A DNA stretch of 64,000 nt from Adiantum capillus-veneris (GCA_014529385.2 CM043950.1:78796343-78860342), one strand, 5' to 3'. Counted from the first letter of the stretch, positions 27,301 through 33,521 are shown. Numbers and translations are program-made. The notes: generated by a model from the letters alone, not told the origin.

Positions 27301-27954
27301 TATGAGGCTTACATAATGGCGAAATGATCATGGCCTCCACTGGCGAAGCGCTCATGGCCTCCATTGGCAATGCGGGTATAGCTCGATGCTCTGGATCGGC
27401 TGAGTCCATGTGAACAGGGCCAAAGTAACCTGATTTCTGTATTCCTGTTAATCTTCCCTGCTCTTGCTAGTCCCTTTGTTTGTTTGCTTGGTGCTTCTGA
27501 AGAACTCTCACATGCTACCGTTCGCCCAACTGCCCTCACCACCAAGCCCTCGCCCTCGCCTTGCTGACGTCTCGCCCTCGCCCTGGCTGGCCTCGCCCTT
27601 GCTGACCTTTGGTCTCGCCCTGAGGCCTGGCTGGTCTCGCCCTGGCCACCAAGCCCTCGCCCTGCTGACCTGTGGTCTCGCCCTCGCCCTTGCTGACCTG
27701 TGGTTCGCCCTGCTGGCTGGTCTCGCTCTCGCCACCAAGCCCTCACCCTACTGTGGTCTCGCCCTCGCCTGCTGGCTGCGGGCCTCACCCTCGCCCTCCT
27801 TGGCCTCGCCCTCGCCCTCGCCCTCGCCTCCTGGCTGTGGGCCTCGCCCTCGTCCTCGCCTGCTGCTCGCCCTCGCCCTGCTGTGGTCTCGCCCTCACCA
27901 CCAAGCCCTCGCCAGTTGCTCGCCCTCGCCTGCTATTGGTGTGGGCAGCAGCAG

Positions 27955-28012
<58 letters not shown>

Positions 28013-30403
28013 AGAAGAAGAAGAAGAAGAAGAAGAGAGTTTTAACGTCGTAGGAAACTATCCCAAGAGACCTTAAAGATCTAGCACGAGGAGTTGAAGC
28101 CTAGAGAGAGAAAGAGTCTCTGAGCTCCAAGGTAATAGCTTGCTCCCAACCACCTTACAAACCGGACAAAAGTCAATGGATCGCATGAAGAGTATCTGTA
28201 GAAAATCTGGCCCCAACAGCAGAACTACTAGGATCCATCATACAAATGTCATTTTGACATGACTAATGGTGAGGGAAAGATGCCACGATGCCTCCTATGC
28301 CATTCAACATTCTCCATCTAAACACCAGTGACTCTCTAGCACGATCTCTGAAAAAATCTCTGCATATGGAAATGAAACTATCGTGCTTGAACTGAACTCC
28401 GTGCCCCCTCCTAGCTGCTTCCACCTGTACTTGCTTTCTTTTTCCCTTTCGGTTGTTATAGAGTGGACTCATCGATTCTGCTAAGAATTTATTAAGCCCC
28501 TGAGCGATCTACCTTCTGATTCTTCTAATTAGGCTGATTTCAAGACCTAATTAGAAGAAATAGATGCATAGAGAGAGCATGTTTGGGTCCTTGAGAAGGC
28601 CCTGAAATCAGCCTAATTAGAAGAATTAAAAGGTAGATCGCTCAGGGACTTAATAATTTCTTAGCAGAATCGATGAGTCCACTCTATAACAATCGAAAGG
28701 ATTAAAAAAGAAGCAAGTACAGCAGCTAGGAAATCAGCCTAATTAGAAGAATTAGCAAGCAGATCACTCAGGGGCTTAATAATTTGCTAGTAAAATCAAT
28801 GAGTCCACTCTATAACAACCAAAAGAGGGAAAAAAAGCAAGTACAGGTACCAGCAGCTAGAGAGGGCACGGAGTTCACTTCAAGCACGATAGTTGCATTT
28901 CCATATTCAGAGGCTCTATGAAAGCCAAAAAGCAACAAAGTTCTCTACTATGGGGTATCCAAATAAGTCCCAACTTCCTTCAGGCTACAATATAAAGAGC
29001 TGTCAAATGGATTTAAGGGAAAATTACCAAAATACCCCTGTAGTTTGTGGAAATTCTCAAAATACCCCACAAATTTTATATATCCCTCATATTTGACCAC
29101 AGATTCCCAAAATACTCTTCAATATCTCCAAAAATCCCAAAATACCCCTCATTAACCTCTCAAACATCTCTAAAAACAAATTTTTGCAACTCTTCACAAG
29201 AAGATAGGTTCTTCCTCAATAGAAGATGATAGGACTAGGATTTTAAATGGTATTGTGGGCACCTAAAATGAAATCGTTCACCATTTTTAGACATAGATGC
29301 CTCTATTTGTGAGCTCATTGGTGAATAATTTTGTCTAAAACACTGTAAGATGGAACTCCATTGTCATAAAGATTATATTATGCAAAAATTGAGGCAAATC
29401 CATTCCAAAATGAAACAAGGGTATATTGGGAATTTTTGAAATTTGAAGGGCATTTTGGAAATTTCCACAAATTACAGGGGTATTTTGGTAATTTTCCCTT
29501 GATTTAATTAGCAGGCTAAGGACATTGCTTTCCAGTTAATGCTGCTATGTCCTCGTATTTTAACTTCAAACTCGTCGCAATATCGCACATATACCATTCT
29601 CTTTCCACCCACGCTTAATTAACAGCAGTACGGAGAAGCCATTTTCCATCAGAAGCTAAATAAGAATGTAGGCAAGTAAGAAAAGAAGAGGATGGCAAGG
29701 GTAAGAAGTGACACAAGAAAGTAGAGAAATATTCTGAGAGTACCTTACAGTTGAGCCAATTCTATTTTAGTATCTAGGCCTCTCCCACCACACATTACCA
29801 TCATACCACGCCACTGCACATCCCGGTTCTAGATTAGCTTTCATTTCAGTATTTTCTTTTCCGGACACCCGGACTACCACTAGATGTACATTGATTTGTC
29901 TCATAGGCCGACTTCGGCCTTTAGAAGACGTAAATAAAGCTTTCTTTCTTTCTAGATGGTGCATCACTTTCAGTATGTTATATCTGACAACCCACAGCGT
30001 CGTCAATTTTCTTGCACCCATTGTCAAATAAACAGAGACAAAATCACCTAGAAACAGCCCATTATGAAAAGAATCATACTGAAACCAATTTCAAGCTCAC
30101 CTCAAGCACCTTATCATTGTGATCTGTCATGACAATCTTTTTACAATATCGTCCACACAATAACCCTGTCAAACCTGCATCCGACACATGGCTCAGATCT
30201 TCCAGCTAGTAAACTTGAGCTTAGCATACCAATATAGACTCGGATGCCCTTCATCTTACCAACACCTGACCCCAGCTCTAAAATTGCCAACTCATTCAAG
30301 GAAAGAAGTCCTCGAGCTATATATTTATTAAGCAGTTCTGCACCAGGCCAAACGATCTGACCAGTGAGGTCATAATCCGCTGCCAACAAAGCAGACCAGT
30401 CAG
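6110..30403 (-). CDS. METTL21-type SAM-dependent methyltransferase (spliced, incomplete)
   Basis: A split minus-strand gene. Exons placed: 30403-30260, 30174-30101, 6764-6660, 6438-6327, 6236-6110 (stop). Joined, they give a Rossmann-fold methyltransferase of the Methyltransf_16/METTL21 type. In order I see DLTGQIVWPGAELL, SAM-binding motif I ELGSGVG, LTGLLCGRYC, the acidic-loop TDHND, EKLEWGN, GFDLILGADICYQQ, FILSYVSRAR and the C-terminal LEGTLFEVQLL. Relatives methylate lysines of cytosolic proteins using S-adenosylmethionine; the substrate here is unknown. All visible junctions are GT-AG and phases agree within each block. Missing are the start-codon exon(s) and one exon between 30101 and 6764, which must be 3n+1 nt long. 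The gap is about 23.3 kb of transposons. No stop or frameshift interrupts the exons, so the gene may be functional; a large rearrangement splitting it is the alternative. Confidence 0.85.
6327..6438 (-). CDS. Methyltransferase penultimate exon
   Basis: 112 nt between acceptor TTTCTTTCTCAG and donor GTGCAT. The first two bases complete the Cys of GADICYQQ. The exon then reads YQQDSLSSLFKTVKSLL and FILSYVSRAR, matching the helix and strand that follow the post-II motif in this family. Its acceptor pyrimidine tract is the (TTTC)n tail of a LINE fragment. Confidence 0.87.
6439..6560 (-). mobile_element. LINE 3'-tail fragment inside a 221-bp intron
   Basis: On the minus strand the text GGTCTCATGGGCCATTTT then GGCCTTTAAG, followed by ATTAATG and (TTTC)4, is the same 3'-tail module found at the ends of LINE A copies. 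It includes the stem GGCCA-TTT-TGGCC at 6488-6476. It is 5'-truncated to the tail, with the left limit approximate. It lies in sense orientation in the intron 6659-6439 and ends exactly at the splice acceptor. Confidence 0.6.
6660..6764 (-). CDS. Methyltransferase exon with EKLEWGN and GADI
   Basis: 105 nt. Acceptor TTCTTTACAG, donor GTAAGC. The first two bases (GC) finish a codon begun in an unseen upstream exon. It reads TLLCEKLEWGN, then GFDLILGADI, and ends one base into the Cys codon. EKLEWGN and GFDLILGADICYQ are the most characteristic strings of the family after motif I. Confidence 0.9.
6897..7260 (-). other. Exon-like open frames, unassigned
   Basis: Two adjoining minus-strand frames look exon-like but are unrecognised. 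Around 7255-7162, between a plausible acceptor (CACATTTACAG) and donor (CTCAG then GTATGG), one frame reads LTLGNPRNRRWATLWNAPL then RKYFYLRYG. From 7157 to 6897 another frame reads 86 codons rich in Ser, Thr and Gln. Either could belong to the methyltransferase (which still lacks an exon of length 3n+1) or to a captured fragment, but neither resembles known family sequence. No function is claimed. Confidence 0.25.
7500..8645 (+). pseudogene. LINE C fragment (end of RT to zf-RVT)
   Basis: This segment parallels 39018-40165 of the larger LINE C copy. Shared landmarks are LSPE(K/Q)Q...APLL, SSRRKLLHWSSARLSLAGRV, a CSPGGLGIIDPA motif and the ECCFQKIRVVG(V/I)CGRTCVIDP block. The reading frame shifts several times (7507-7722, 7751-8143, 8401-8640). 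It is 5'-truncated, as is usual for LINEs, and its 3' end is lost where the LTR element begins at 8658. Non-functional. Confidence 0.75.
8941..8956 (+). promoter_or_regulatory. TATA-like element of the LTR
   Basis: CCTATATAAGGGGCCC is conserved at the equivalent place in the second LTR (10682-10697). Conservation in both LTRs and position suggest the transcription start region of the retroelement. Confidence 0.5.
9155..9520. repeat. (CGT)n and CAGTACC repeats within the LTR
   Basis: Between 9155 and 9345 the sequence is dominated by CGT/GTC trinucleotides. From about 9359 to 9500 the heptamer CAGTACC and variants recur many times. The partner LTR has different filler here, so the repeats expanded in one lineage. 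Confidence 0.75.
9739..9751 (+). promoter_or_regulatory. Primer-binding site (initiator-Met tRNA type)
   Basis: TGGTATCATAGCT starts one base after the 5' LTR and matches the plant retroelement primer site TGGTATCAGAGC except at one position. Confidence 0.8.
9752..10387 (+). mobile_element. Internal region of the short LTR element, non-coding
   Basis: The whole internal domain is only about 660 bp (9738-10396) and has no gag, protease, reverse transcriptase or integrase motif. Short open frames (75 and 105 codons) are unrecognised. The element therefore depends on enzymes from elsewhere. Confidence 0.75.
10388..10396 (+). promoter_or_regulatory. Polypurine tract
   Basis: AAGGGGGGA lies immediately before the second LTR (TGTCACG at 10397), the expected plus-strand primer site. 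Confidence 0.8.
10397..11453 (+). repeat. 3' LTR of the short non-autonomous element
   Basis: Begins TGTCACGTGCGCA and ends GCACATAACA. The first ~370 bp match the 5' LTR with scattered substitutions. The middle is different, with GTTTTCAGC/CAGCATTCAGC-type repeats and a (TC)n tract at 11263-11314. The last ~60 bp are recognisably homologous. The flanks 8653-8657 (CTGAG) and 11454-11458 (ACTAT) are not a target duplication. Confidence 0.82.
11263..11314. repeat. (TC)n microsatellite
   Basis: About 26 TC units inside the 3' LTR of the short LTR element. Absent from the partner LTR. Confidence 0.95.
11454..12262. other. Non-coding, G-rich quasi-repetitive stretch
   Basis: No gene. From about 11870 to 12170 the plus strand is extremely G-rich with recurring GGGCAGG/GGCAAGGGC words and many runs of three or more G. 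The long minus-strand frames across it are Pro/Leu-rich low-complexity translations of this repeat, not proteins. Confidence 0.6.
12263..12321. repeat. (CT)n microsatellite
   Basis: About 29 CT units, followed by CACGTGCGCGCATGCGCACGC, a purine-pyrimidine alternating tract. Confidence 0.95.
12548..13840 (-). pseudogene. LINE B, 5'-truncated copy (zf-RVT end)
   Basis: Minus strand. The frame at 13439-12675 contains LPLKERLFLWRCLMGVLPVG and CVHCSASEESIQHLLWDC, the zinc-binding zf-RVT domain that follows reverse transcriptase in plant L1-type LINEs. The upstream part (13635-13129) is in another frame and reads LGMHYRPLWWQL...PLADGGRIMDW, parallel to the plus-strand copy at 16440-16600. The element ends with GTGGGTTTTCC, CCTC-TTTG-GAGG, TTTCCCAC and a run of A (T on the plus strand at 12552-12560). 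RT core and endonuclease are missing. Confidence 0.8.
13841..15430. other. Non-coding intronic stretch
   Basis: AT-rich sequence without coding motifs. It holds one 30-bp direct repeat (14074-14103 and 14125-14154, one mismatch, period 51). Nothing else recognised. Confidence 0.5.
14074..14154. repeat. Short direct repeat
   Basis: Two 30-bp copies, beginning TACTAAATGACTAA and ending AATAGCGCTA, are separated by 21 bp. Confidence 0.8.
15436..17312 (+). pseudogene. LINE B, internally deleted copy
   Basis: Plus strand. 15502-15660 reads DLWPFLHATDPGFTF and YRARLDR, the end of an APE-type endonuclease. 15664-16203 has the endonuclease terminal motif SDHFPV followed by the linker towards RT. 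The RT core is missing (junction near 16290-16330). 16348-16683 resumes in the post-RT region (LGLHYSPLWREI), and 16702-17043 is the zf-RVT domain (LPLKERVFLWRCLVGALPVG, CPRCLEAEEIVPHLMWCC). The 3' end (GTGGGTTTTCCTC...GAGGTTTCCCAA, TTAATCAAAG, poly-A) matches the copy at 12548-13840. Several frameshifts; inactive. Confidence 0.8.
17440..17725. repeat. Degenerate tandem repeat, CATGCWTGRACT core
   Basis: The word TG(C/T)(C/T)ATGC(A/T)TG(A/G)ACT recurs roughly every 35-60 bp from 17446 to about 17690, with variable spacers. It looks like a decayed minisatellite, probably part of the U3 of the LTR that ends at 17986. Confidence 0.6.
18105..18260. repeat. Imperfect TCCAACATTTCACATTGGA repeats
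   Basis: Variants of TCCAACATTTCACATTGGA and GGTTCATACGAGTCCAACA recur several times at irregular spacing within the decayed LTR element. Confidence 0.5.
19701..21200 (+). other. Probable 5' LTR/leader of the plus-strand gypsy element
   Basis: No coding sequence. A TATA-like GTATAAAAGCTTGG lies at about 19768-19781. The segment leads directly into gag at about 21201, so it is where the 5' LTR and untranslated leader should be. I could not define LTR ends or a primer-binding site, so this is positional inference. Confidence 0.3.
21201..21775 (+). pseudogene. Gypsy-type gag, N-terminal half (frameshifted)
   Basis: The frame from 21225 reads YEFPQFHGLPNENVQTFIEK and VWLHNFEEL, matching the Retrotrans_gag (capsid-like) domain. 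The frame shifts near 21415, after which NRVKQALLAQYR, QRANQSVDDFVMQFTRLWDKW continue the domain in another frame, then a third frame is used (21495-21773). Capsid assembly function would be lost. It is followed by the gag C-terminus and protease at 21852. Confidence 0.75.
21852..23204 (+). CDS. Gag C-terminus plus retropepsin-like protease, gypsy element
   Basis: A 450-codon open frame. Residues ~20-35 are Gly/Arg-rich (GGGGGRGRGHGRG). A CCHC-like knuckle reads CYNCGELGNISTYC, with Asn where the family has His, so metal binding is doubtful. Residues ~150-180 are highly basic. Around residue 265 YIDGGAQVCVITQSCVERLG is a retropepsin active-site block of the D-G-G type seen in some plant gypsy polyproteins, followed by FPLILGRPWLR (the flap/ILG motif). 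The C-terminus is acidic and Ser-rich. It is the longest intact frame of this element, but gag before it and RT after it are broken. Confidence 0.8.
   Translation: MQRNMQNMMTMMQELRLSVLGGGGGRGRGHGRGMAKACEAHPNANVGRGKGGFEPQRRFIPTCYNCGELGNISTYCPKPTRMGGDMFPSLPQQIPNRANDYALDIRGDQGTGQENQASTSGGHVGILRVEKKNVDVLPVGKREREGYAAPRPSRKKGKEKESEDTKVKRKRKPRRRFEVADLPLGEGQTTYSLKEDLIGRKVDSTFGQLMNMVPKLKRQWKSLVNPEKEPKYGQVRVLSVGELPNICPVVNAWHKGADMGEAYIDGGAQVCVITQSCVERLGLITCGSSGFRIRLANHAKVKCLRMIKNLEVEVFNVKVMVNFHVMPAGLGVFPLILGRPWLRVVGAVQDWGKGTIGVHSKKGEKRVFDMTTKQPMALENVSENDESETTSDDSSEDSESSTTSSFSDEGEVSFLLLDEKQREVSEVLQLSGNINASSRLEQLEELMQPK
23300..23801 (+). pseudogene. Gypsy reverse transcriptase, N-terminal fragment
   Basis: Two stops and a frame change separate this from the protease frame. 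From 23354 it reads VSPVVVTPKKDGRWRVCVDY, LNAVTKKDPYPLP, YSVCDGYSRYFQL (first catalytic Asp of RT) and LPFGLTNGPGAFER. The sequence breaks off at about 23801, before the (Y/F)xDD box, where LINE A1 sequence begins. The junction falls in a short TGTCAAAG-type microhomology. RNase H, integrase and 3' LTR are absent, so the element is truncated and dead. Confidence 0.85.
23802..24974 (-). pseudogene. LINE A1 reverse transcriptase
   Basis: A single frame interrupted by one in-frame TAG near 24754. Upstream: FFTAEMVRKAIDRMRTGRAY. After the stop: YRTIMIGHTLAWFYASILE, GQAGFRRGFATLDHILTL, VDFRKAFDTVPRARLM (first catalytic Asp), GVKQGCPLSPTLFGMYVDEV and LLLYADDIVLIF (YADD box). The thumb reads LGKTKVMIFNTTP and YLGVVF. 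These are standard RT motifs in correct order. The frame then runs into unrelated gypsy sequence in the left flank. Confidence 0.9.
25226..26275 (-). pseudogene. LINE A1 APE-type endonuclease and linker
   Basis: The domain starts with TWNCNGS near 26255 and continues ETHQ, VAVLFREEL, YIAICYFPPSTSVYAP, GDFNART, then CFPHRHGASTVDYVMA. A frame change near 25600 moves to 25648-25226, which carries the terminal VDHALVPL (Asp-His pair). The catalytic set (Asn, Glu, Asp-x-Asn, Asp, His) is visible. The enzyme nicks target DNA to prime reverse transcription. The frameshift makes this copy inactive. Confidence 0.85.
26298..27409 (-). pseudogene. LINE A1 ORF1 (coiled coil plus RNA-binding domain), broken
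   Basis: 27409-26900 reads as a charged coiled coil (KEWKAEMEGWWKEKANLL, ELQAFKADSQALREEV). After a frame break near 26830-26890, 26813-26298 reads TRALHIRVTGLKDRDDV, RALIIRFPSMEAKDFLKKRP, GIFLGDDLTLTQLAHMREVM and YRDGRVVIVERR. Sequence and layout match ORF1 of LINE A2, which is intact. It is expected to be a nucleic-acid-binding chaperone of the retrotransposon particle. Confidence 0.8.
27530..27956 (-). repeat. LINE A1 5' UTR minisatellite
   Basis: On the plus strand CTCGCCCTCGCC-type units of about 12-25 bp, spaced by TGCTG/CTGGCTGG words, repeat over 420 bp. A related array lies at the same place in LINE A2. The upstream side is (GA)n microsatellite. Confidence 0.8.
27957..28036. repeat. 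(AG)n-(GAA)n microsatellite
   Basis: About 26 AG units pass into about 9 GAA units. The run abuts the 5' end of LINE A1. Confidence 0.95.
28037..28357. other. Non-coding spacer, nothing recognised
   Basis: No coding frame with family motifs. Lies between the microsatellite and the foldback element. Confidence 0.5.
28358..28912. mobile_element. Large foldback/inverted-repeat element with a duplicated arm
   Basis: The left arm 28358-28541 is the reverse complement of 28731-28912, with substitutions and small indels, over about 180 bp. Landmarks are GAGTGGACTCATCGATTCTG against GAGTCCACTC and TCGTGCTTGAACTGAACTCC against TTCAAGCACGA. The inner half of the right arm is present a second time at 28604-28720. 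A smaller hairpin (TTCTTCTAATTAGG...CCTAATTAGAAGAA) sits in the loop at 28519-28560. No coding frame. The transcript would form a long imperfect hairpin. Confidence 0.75.
29010..29505. mobile_element. MITE with long terminal inverted repeats
   Basis: Element 29015-29500 (486 bp). The left end AAGGGAAAATTACCAAAATA, followed by CCCCTGTA and TTTGTGGAAAT, is matched by the reverse complement of the right end with few differences over about 60 bp. Direct GATTT copies at 29010-29014 and 29501-29505 fit a 5-bp target duplication. The interior is AT-rich and non-coding. I cannot assign a superfamily with confidence. Confidence 0.7.
29506..29859. other. Intronic non-coding stretch
   Basis: No recognised gene or repeat between the MITE and the LINE tail. 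It lies inside the methyltransferase intron. Confidence 0.45.
29860..29966 (+). mobile_element. LINE 3'-tail fragment (plus sense)
   Basis: GTCTCATAGGCCGACTTCG, then GCCTTTAGAAGACGTAAAT and CTTTCTTTCTTTC, is the same tail module as in LINE A, with the hairpin AGGCCG-ACTT-CGGCCT at 29905-29920. The upstream extent is uncertain; only the tail is recognisable. Confidence 0.55.
30101..30174 (-). CDS. Methyltransferase exon LTGLLCGRYC-TDHND
   Basis: 74 nt between acceptor GGATGCAG and donor GTGAGC. The first two bases complete the last Gly of ELGSGVG; 24 codons follow: LTGLLCGRYCKKIVMTDHND then KVLE, ending in phase 0. This is the helix after motif I and the acidic strand that contacts SAM ribose in class I methyltransferases. 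Confidence 0.9.
30260..30403 (-). CDS. Methyltransferase exon with motif I
   Basis: 144 nt. Acceptor TTTTTTTTTTCAG, donor GTAAGA. Two bases complete a codon from an unseen upstream exon, then 47 codons: DWSALLAADYDLTGQIVWPG, AELLNKYIARG, NELAILELGSGV, plus one base. TGQ-VWPGA and ELGSGVG are the signature N-terminal and SAM-binding motifs of METTL21-type enzymes. The start codon is not in this exon. Confidence 0.92.
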
Positions 30404-30551
30404 CTGAAAAAAAAAAGGATGAAGAAATCCTGCTGATTCACACAGGTTATCAGATTCGAAACTCAGAAGATTTATCAATCTATGATCACTTCCGGCGTGA
30501 AACATGGGAACACTTTACCACTTCAAACAACTTAAATAACTGAACTGAAAC
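30404..30551. other. Intron/5' flank between exon and LINE A2
   Basis: A 10-T pyrimidine tract before the exon, then unique sequence. A short frame with an ATG at 30505 runs through the acceptor but looks like intron. Confidence 0.4.
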
Positions 30552-30604
30552 AGAGAGAGAGAAATGAAATGAAATGAAATGATATATTAACTAACGTCTT
30601 CAAA

Positions 30605-30619
30605 AGGCCAAAATGACCT
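30605..30619 (-). promoter_or_regulatory. LINE A2 3'-UTR stem-loop
   Basis: Minus-strand AGGTCA-TTT-TGGCCT forms a six-pair stem (one G-U) with a three-base loop, about 45 nt before the end of the tail. The equivalent position is paired in the other copies. Confidence 0.65.
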
Positions 30620-30648
30620 ATGAGACCATCAGATACAAAGTGGTGAAT

Positions 30649-31689
30649 CTAATACAATGTCTGAAGTACAAGTACAAAAAGTAGTACTGAATGTAAAAAT
30701 GAAAACTGAAATTGAAGTGTGAAATGTGAAAATGTAGAATAGGCCCTCAATGACAATCTGGGTGTCGTGCTAGAATGCCTCTGATCCTCTGCTAGAATGC
30801 CTCTGATCCTCTGCTGGAGTCTCCATCGATGGAGTGTGCTCCTGTGTCTCGGTCGTGGTCGTCTAGATCTCCCGAGCTCAGTCGCACTGTCAATGAGGGT
30901 GCCTCTGGTATGAATGCGGGTACAACCCCGTGCTGGTGGTTGGTCTCCTGGCTCCCTCGATCCAAAGAAGTCTGTGATCTGTCTCTGTGACCGTCGTACT
31001 CCATGTCTCCTCAACATACTATCTCTATGTCGGTGTAGCTCAAGTAGATATAAGCCAAGGCATCTCTGATCCTGATACCTCATGACTCTATCTAGGGGTC
31101 CAAAACCCTCCCTGAATAAGCAATGGAAGCGCCCTCGTATCTCATAATACACAGTACAGTGGCATATGTAGTGTAGCTCTGTCTCTGGCTCTCTACCGCA
31201 TAGTTGGCATATCCTAGACTCCGGTGGTATCCCTCTAAATCTACCCCTTAAAATCTCCAGCTGGTGTGAGGATGTGCGAATCTGACCAATAGCACATCGC
31301 AGACCATGAGACAAATAAGTGTCCATGTAGCTCGGACGAGTCACAAACCCATCTCCCCAAAGTTGGAGAAGATGCTCTTTGTAGAAAGCCATCTTCGTGC
31401 CCAACTCCTGCATCGGCTCTACCCATGTCCTCCTGGTGTCCAACTGTATAAGATCCTGACGAATGAGTCTAGTGATCTCCGTCCGTGTGACTGGCAGGGA
31501 GGGTGCATCCAGGGAATACTGAAAAGGAGGCAATCTATCCATGCCGAGACCATGCCTTTGAAACCATGAGGTCATCTGCGCATACCAACATGATGCGTCT
31601 CCCTGCATCGCTAACTGTCTAGAGGACTCAAGAGCCAATCTAGTGTATCTGCCTCTATGTGTATCCCATAGACTGTGCATAAAGGACAT
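30649..31689 (-). pseudogene. LINE A2 ORF2 C-terminal region
   Basis: Open frame of 346 codons. It contains ELGTKMAFYKEHLLQL, HGLRCAIGQIRTSSHQLEI and CQLCGREPETELHYICHC, a CxxC...H...C zinc motif like that found at the end of LINE ORF2 proteins, then YYEIRGRFHCLF and RCLGLYLLELHRHRD. The same order recurs in LINEs A3 and A4. A frame break separates it from RT at about 31700. Confidence 0.8.
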
Positions 31690-31705
31690 TGATCTGGTAA
31701 GAGCC

Positions 31706-33218
31706 TCAATCTCTATAGGGGGGGGGGGCTACCTCCGCTCGAATAATCACATGTGGTACGGAGGCCTTGGCTCTAATCATCCGGGATATCATAAATACCA
31801 AGGGTCTCTCCATGTTCCTCCAACTGTCATGATTCACAGATGGGCCCCAAACCTGGACCCCATAAAGCATAGCTGAAGCAACCAAAGTATCAAAGAGCCA
31901 TAGCTTTGTTCGTGGTTCTTGAAAATGAACTTGCGAACACATCCTCTCTAGCCCTCCCAATGCCGCATAGGCTCTAGACAGTCTAGTCTCTGCTGCTCTC
32001 CTCAGAGTAAACCTCGGTCCCGTGAATACCACCCCTAGATATGTATATTCGTCTGTGTACTCCACAGTGTCCTGACCATATACGAGTGTAGGTGCCGATC
32101 TCTTGACCCACCGTGGTGTGGTGTTAAACACCATAACCTTGGTTTTACCAAGGTTCACAGACAGTCCACTATCCTCTGCAAAGTTGTGCAATGCATCCAA
32201 CTGTCTCTGCATGCCCTCTGGCGACTCTGATATCAACACAATGTCATCAGCATATAATAATAAAGGGATCCATGTCCCTGCTAGCTGAGCGCCTCTGTCA
32301 CCCTCTCTGTCAATGTAGTCAGAGACCTCATCTACATACATACCAAAAAGTGTCGGGGACAAAGGACACCCCTGTTTCACTCTAATAGTGGAATGAACAA
32401 TGTCAAAAGTCCCCTCAAGAGTGCGTACCTGGCCAGTCACCGAGCCGTATAAAGCCATGATCCCCCATATGATCTATGTGGGTACTCCCAACTTCAGTCG
32501 CCTGTGCATCAATCTGGCCCTCGGCGTTGTGTCAAATGCTTTGCGGAAGTCCACAAAGAAACAATACATCCGTCTCCCATGTGCCCGACCCTCCTCAATA
32601 ATGGCTCTTGAGTGTAAGAATATGGTCCAAAGTGGAGAAACCCCTCCTGAATCCAGCCTGTCCTGATGCTCGTATGCGCTCATTTTCTACCCATTTACTC
32701 AGTTGGTGTTCAAGAATGGATGCATACAACCGTGCCAATGTGTGCCCTATCATAATAGTACGGTAGTTCCCTGGCACCGTGGGGTTCCCTGCCTTGAAGA
32801 GAGGTACAATAGTAGATAATCTCTAGGACTCGGGTAGTCCCTCACACATGACATGGTTAAACAACCGCGCAAGAACCTCTGACAGTAAATCTCTAGCATG
32901 TATCAAGTGCTCTGCCACCAAACCATCATTATCATATGCTCTCCTAGTCCTCATCCTGTCAATGGCGTTCTTCACCATCTCAGTGGTAAAAAAGGTACTA
33001 GTGGCTGGACATGGCTTTAGAGGGTCTGGTAATGGTGGTTGCCAAGGTACTGTATATAATGATGCTGCATACTGACCCCAAATCTCGGGAGAAGTAATCA
33101 CTTGAGGAGGTGAGTGCTCATGGAAGAGACGCCAGGCCTCACCTGAATCTCGACTCAAAAAGAGCTGATACAAATCACGTTCCATCTGGGCTAAAAAGGC
33201 CCGCTTCTTCCGTCGCAC
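31706..33218 (-). pseudogene. LINE A2 reverse transcriptase (several breaks)
   Basis: 33218-32823 holds the pre-RT helix (FFTTEMVKNAIDRMRTRRAY) and ends at a stop. 32777-32474 reads YRTIMIGHTLARLYASILEH, GQAGFRRGFSTLDHIL and, in another frame, VDFRKAFDTTPRARLM. 32458-31706 reads RVKQGCPLSPTLFGMYVDEV, LLLYADDIVLIS (YADD) and YLGVVF. The catalytic residues are preserved but the frame is broken at least three times. Confidence 0.88.
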
Positions 33219-33292
33219 TAAACACCGAAGGGCAATCTGAGACTGTCTATATGTAATTACTCCAAGTATAAGCTCGCTCTGAATCTGAACTC

Positions 33293-33521
33293 TTATCTCT
33301 CTGCACTCCTCATCATACCAACTATTCTGAGGAACGTCTTCTCTGATCTTGTTGAGTGTGTGGGTATGCCTCTGCTGTTGCCCCAGTGATCTCCTCTATG
33401 GTATAACAGGCTCGGCTGGCCACATCCGTCTGTAAATCTCCTCCACATAAACTGAGTCCGTCTCTGGTGTAAAAGTATACCGTGTGTGTGCAATCCTCCG
33501 TGGTGTCTGAGAGGCACTATA
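33293..33521 (-). pseudogene. LINE A2 endonuclease-RT linker
   Basis: Frameshifted counterpart of the A1 linker (YTFTPETDSVYVEEIYRRM-like text), with an in-frame stop at about 33522 and a shift near 33390. Confidence 0.6.

Larger units (their letters stand above)
23802..27956 (-). mobile_element. LINE A1, non-LTR retrotransposon lacking its 3' end
   Basis: Minus-strand L1-like element: 5' UTR minisatellite (27956-27530), ORF1 coiled coil (27409-26900) and RNA-binding half (26813-26298), endonuclease (about 26275-25560), linker, RT (24974-23802). It is cut inside the post-RT region at 23802, where the gypsy RT begins on the other side. Loss of a 3' end is not how LINEs normally arrive, so the truncation is a later rearrangement. 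The overlap with LINE A3 (37557-37690) is nearly identical, so the family was recently active. Confidence 0.88.

Noticed and set aside
27464-28076. Long open frames over the CTCGCC array and (AG)n-(GAA)n tract
   Set aside because: Repeat-driven frames with Pro/Ser/Leu and Arg-Glu stretches, within the 5' UTR of LINE A1 and the adjoining microsatellite.
30317-30505. 62-codon frame starting MFHAGSDHRL as the methyltransferase start exon
   Set aside because: Its frame passes through the poly-T/CAG acceptor out of phase with DWSALLAADYDLTG, so it is more likely intron.
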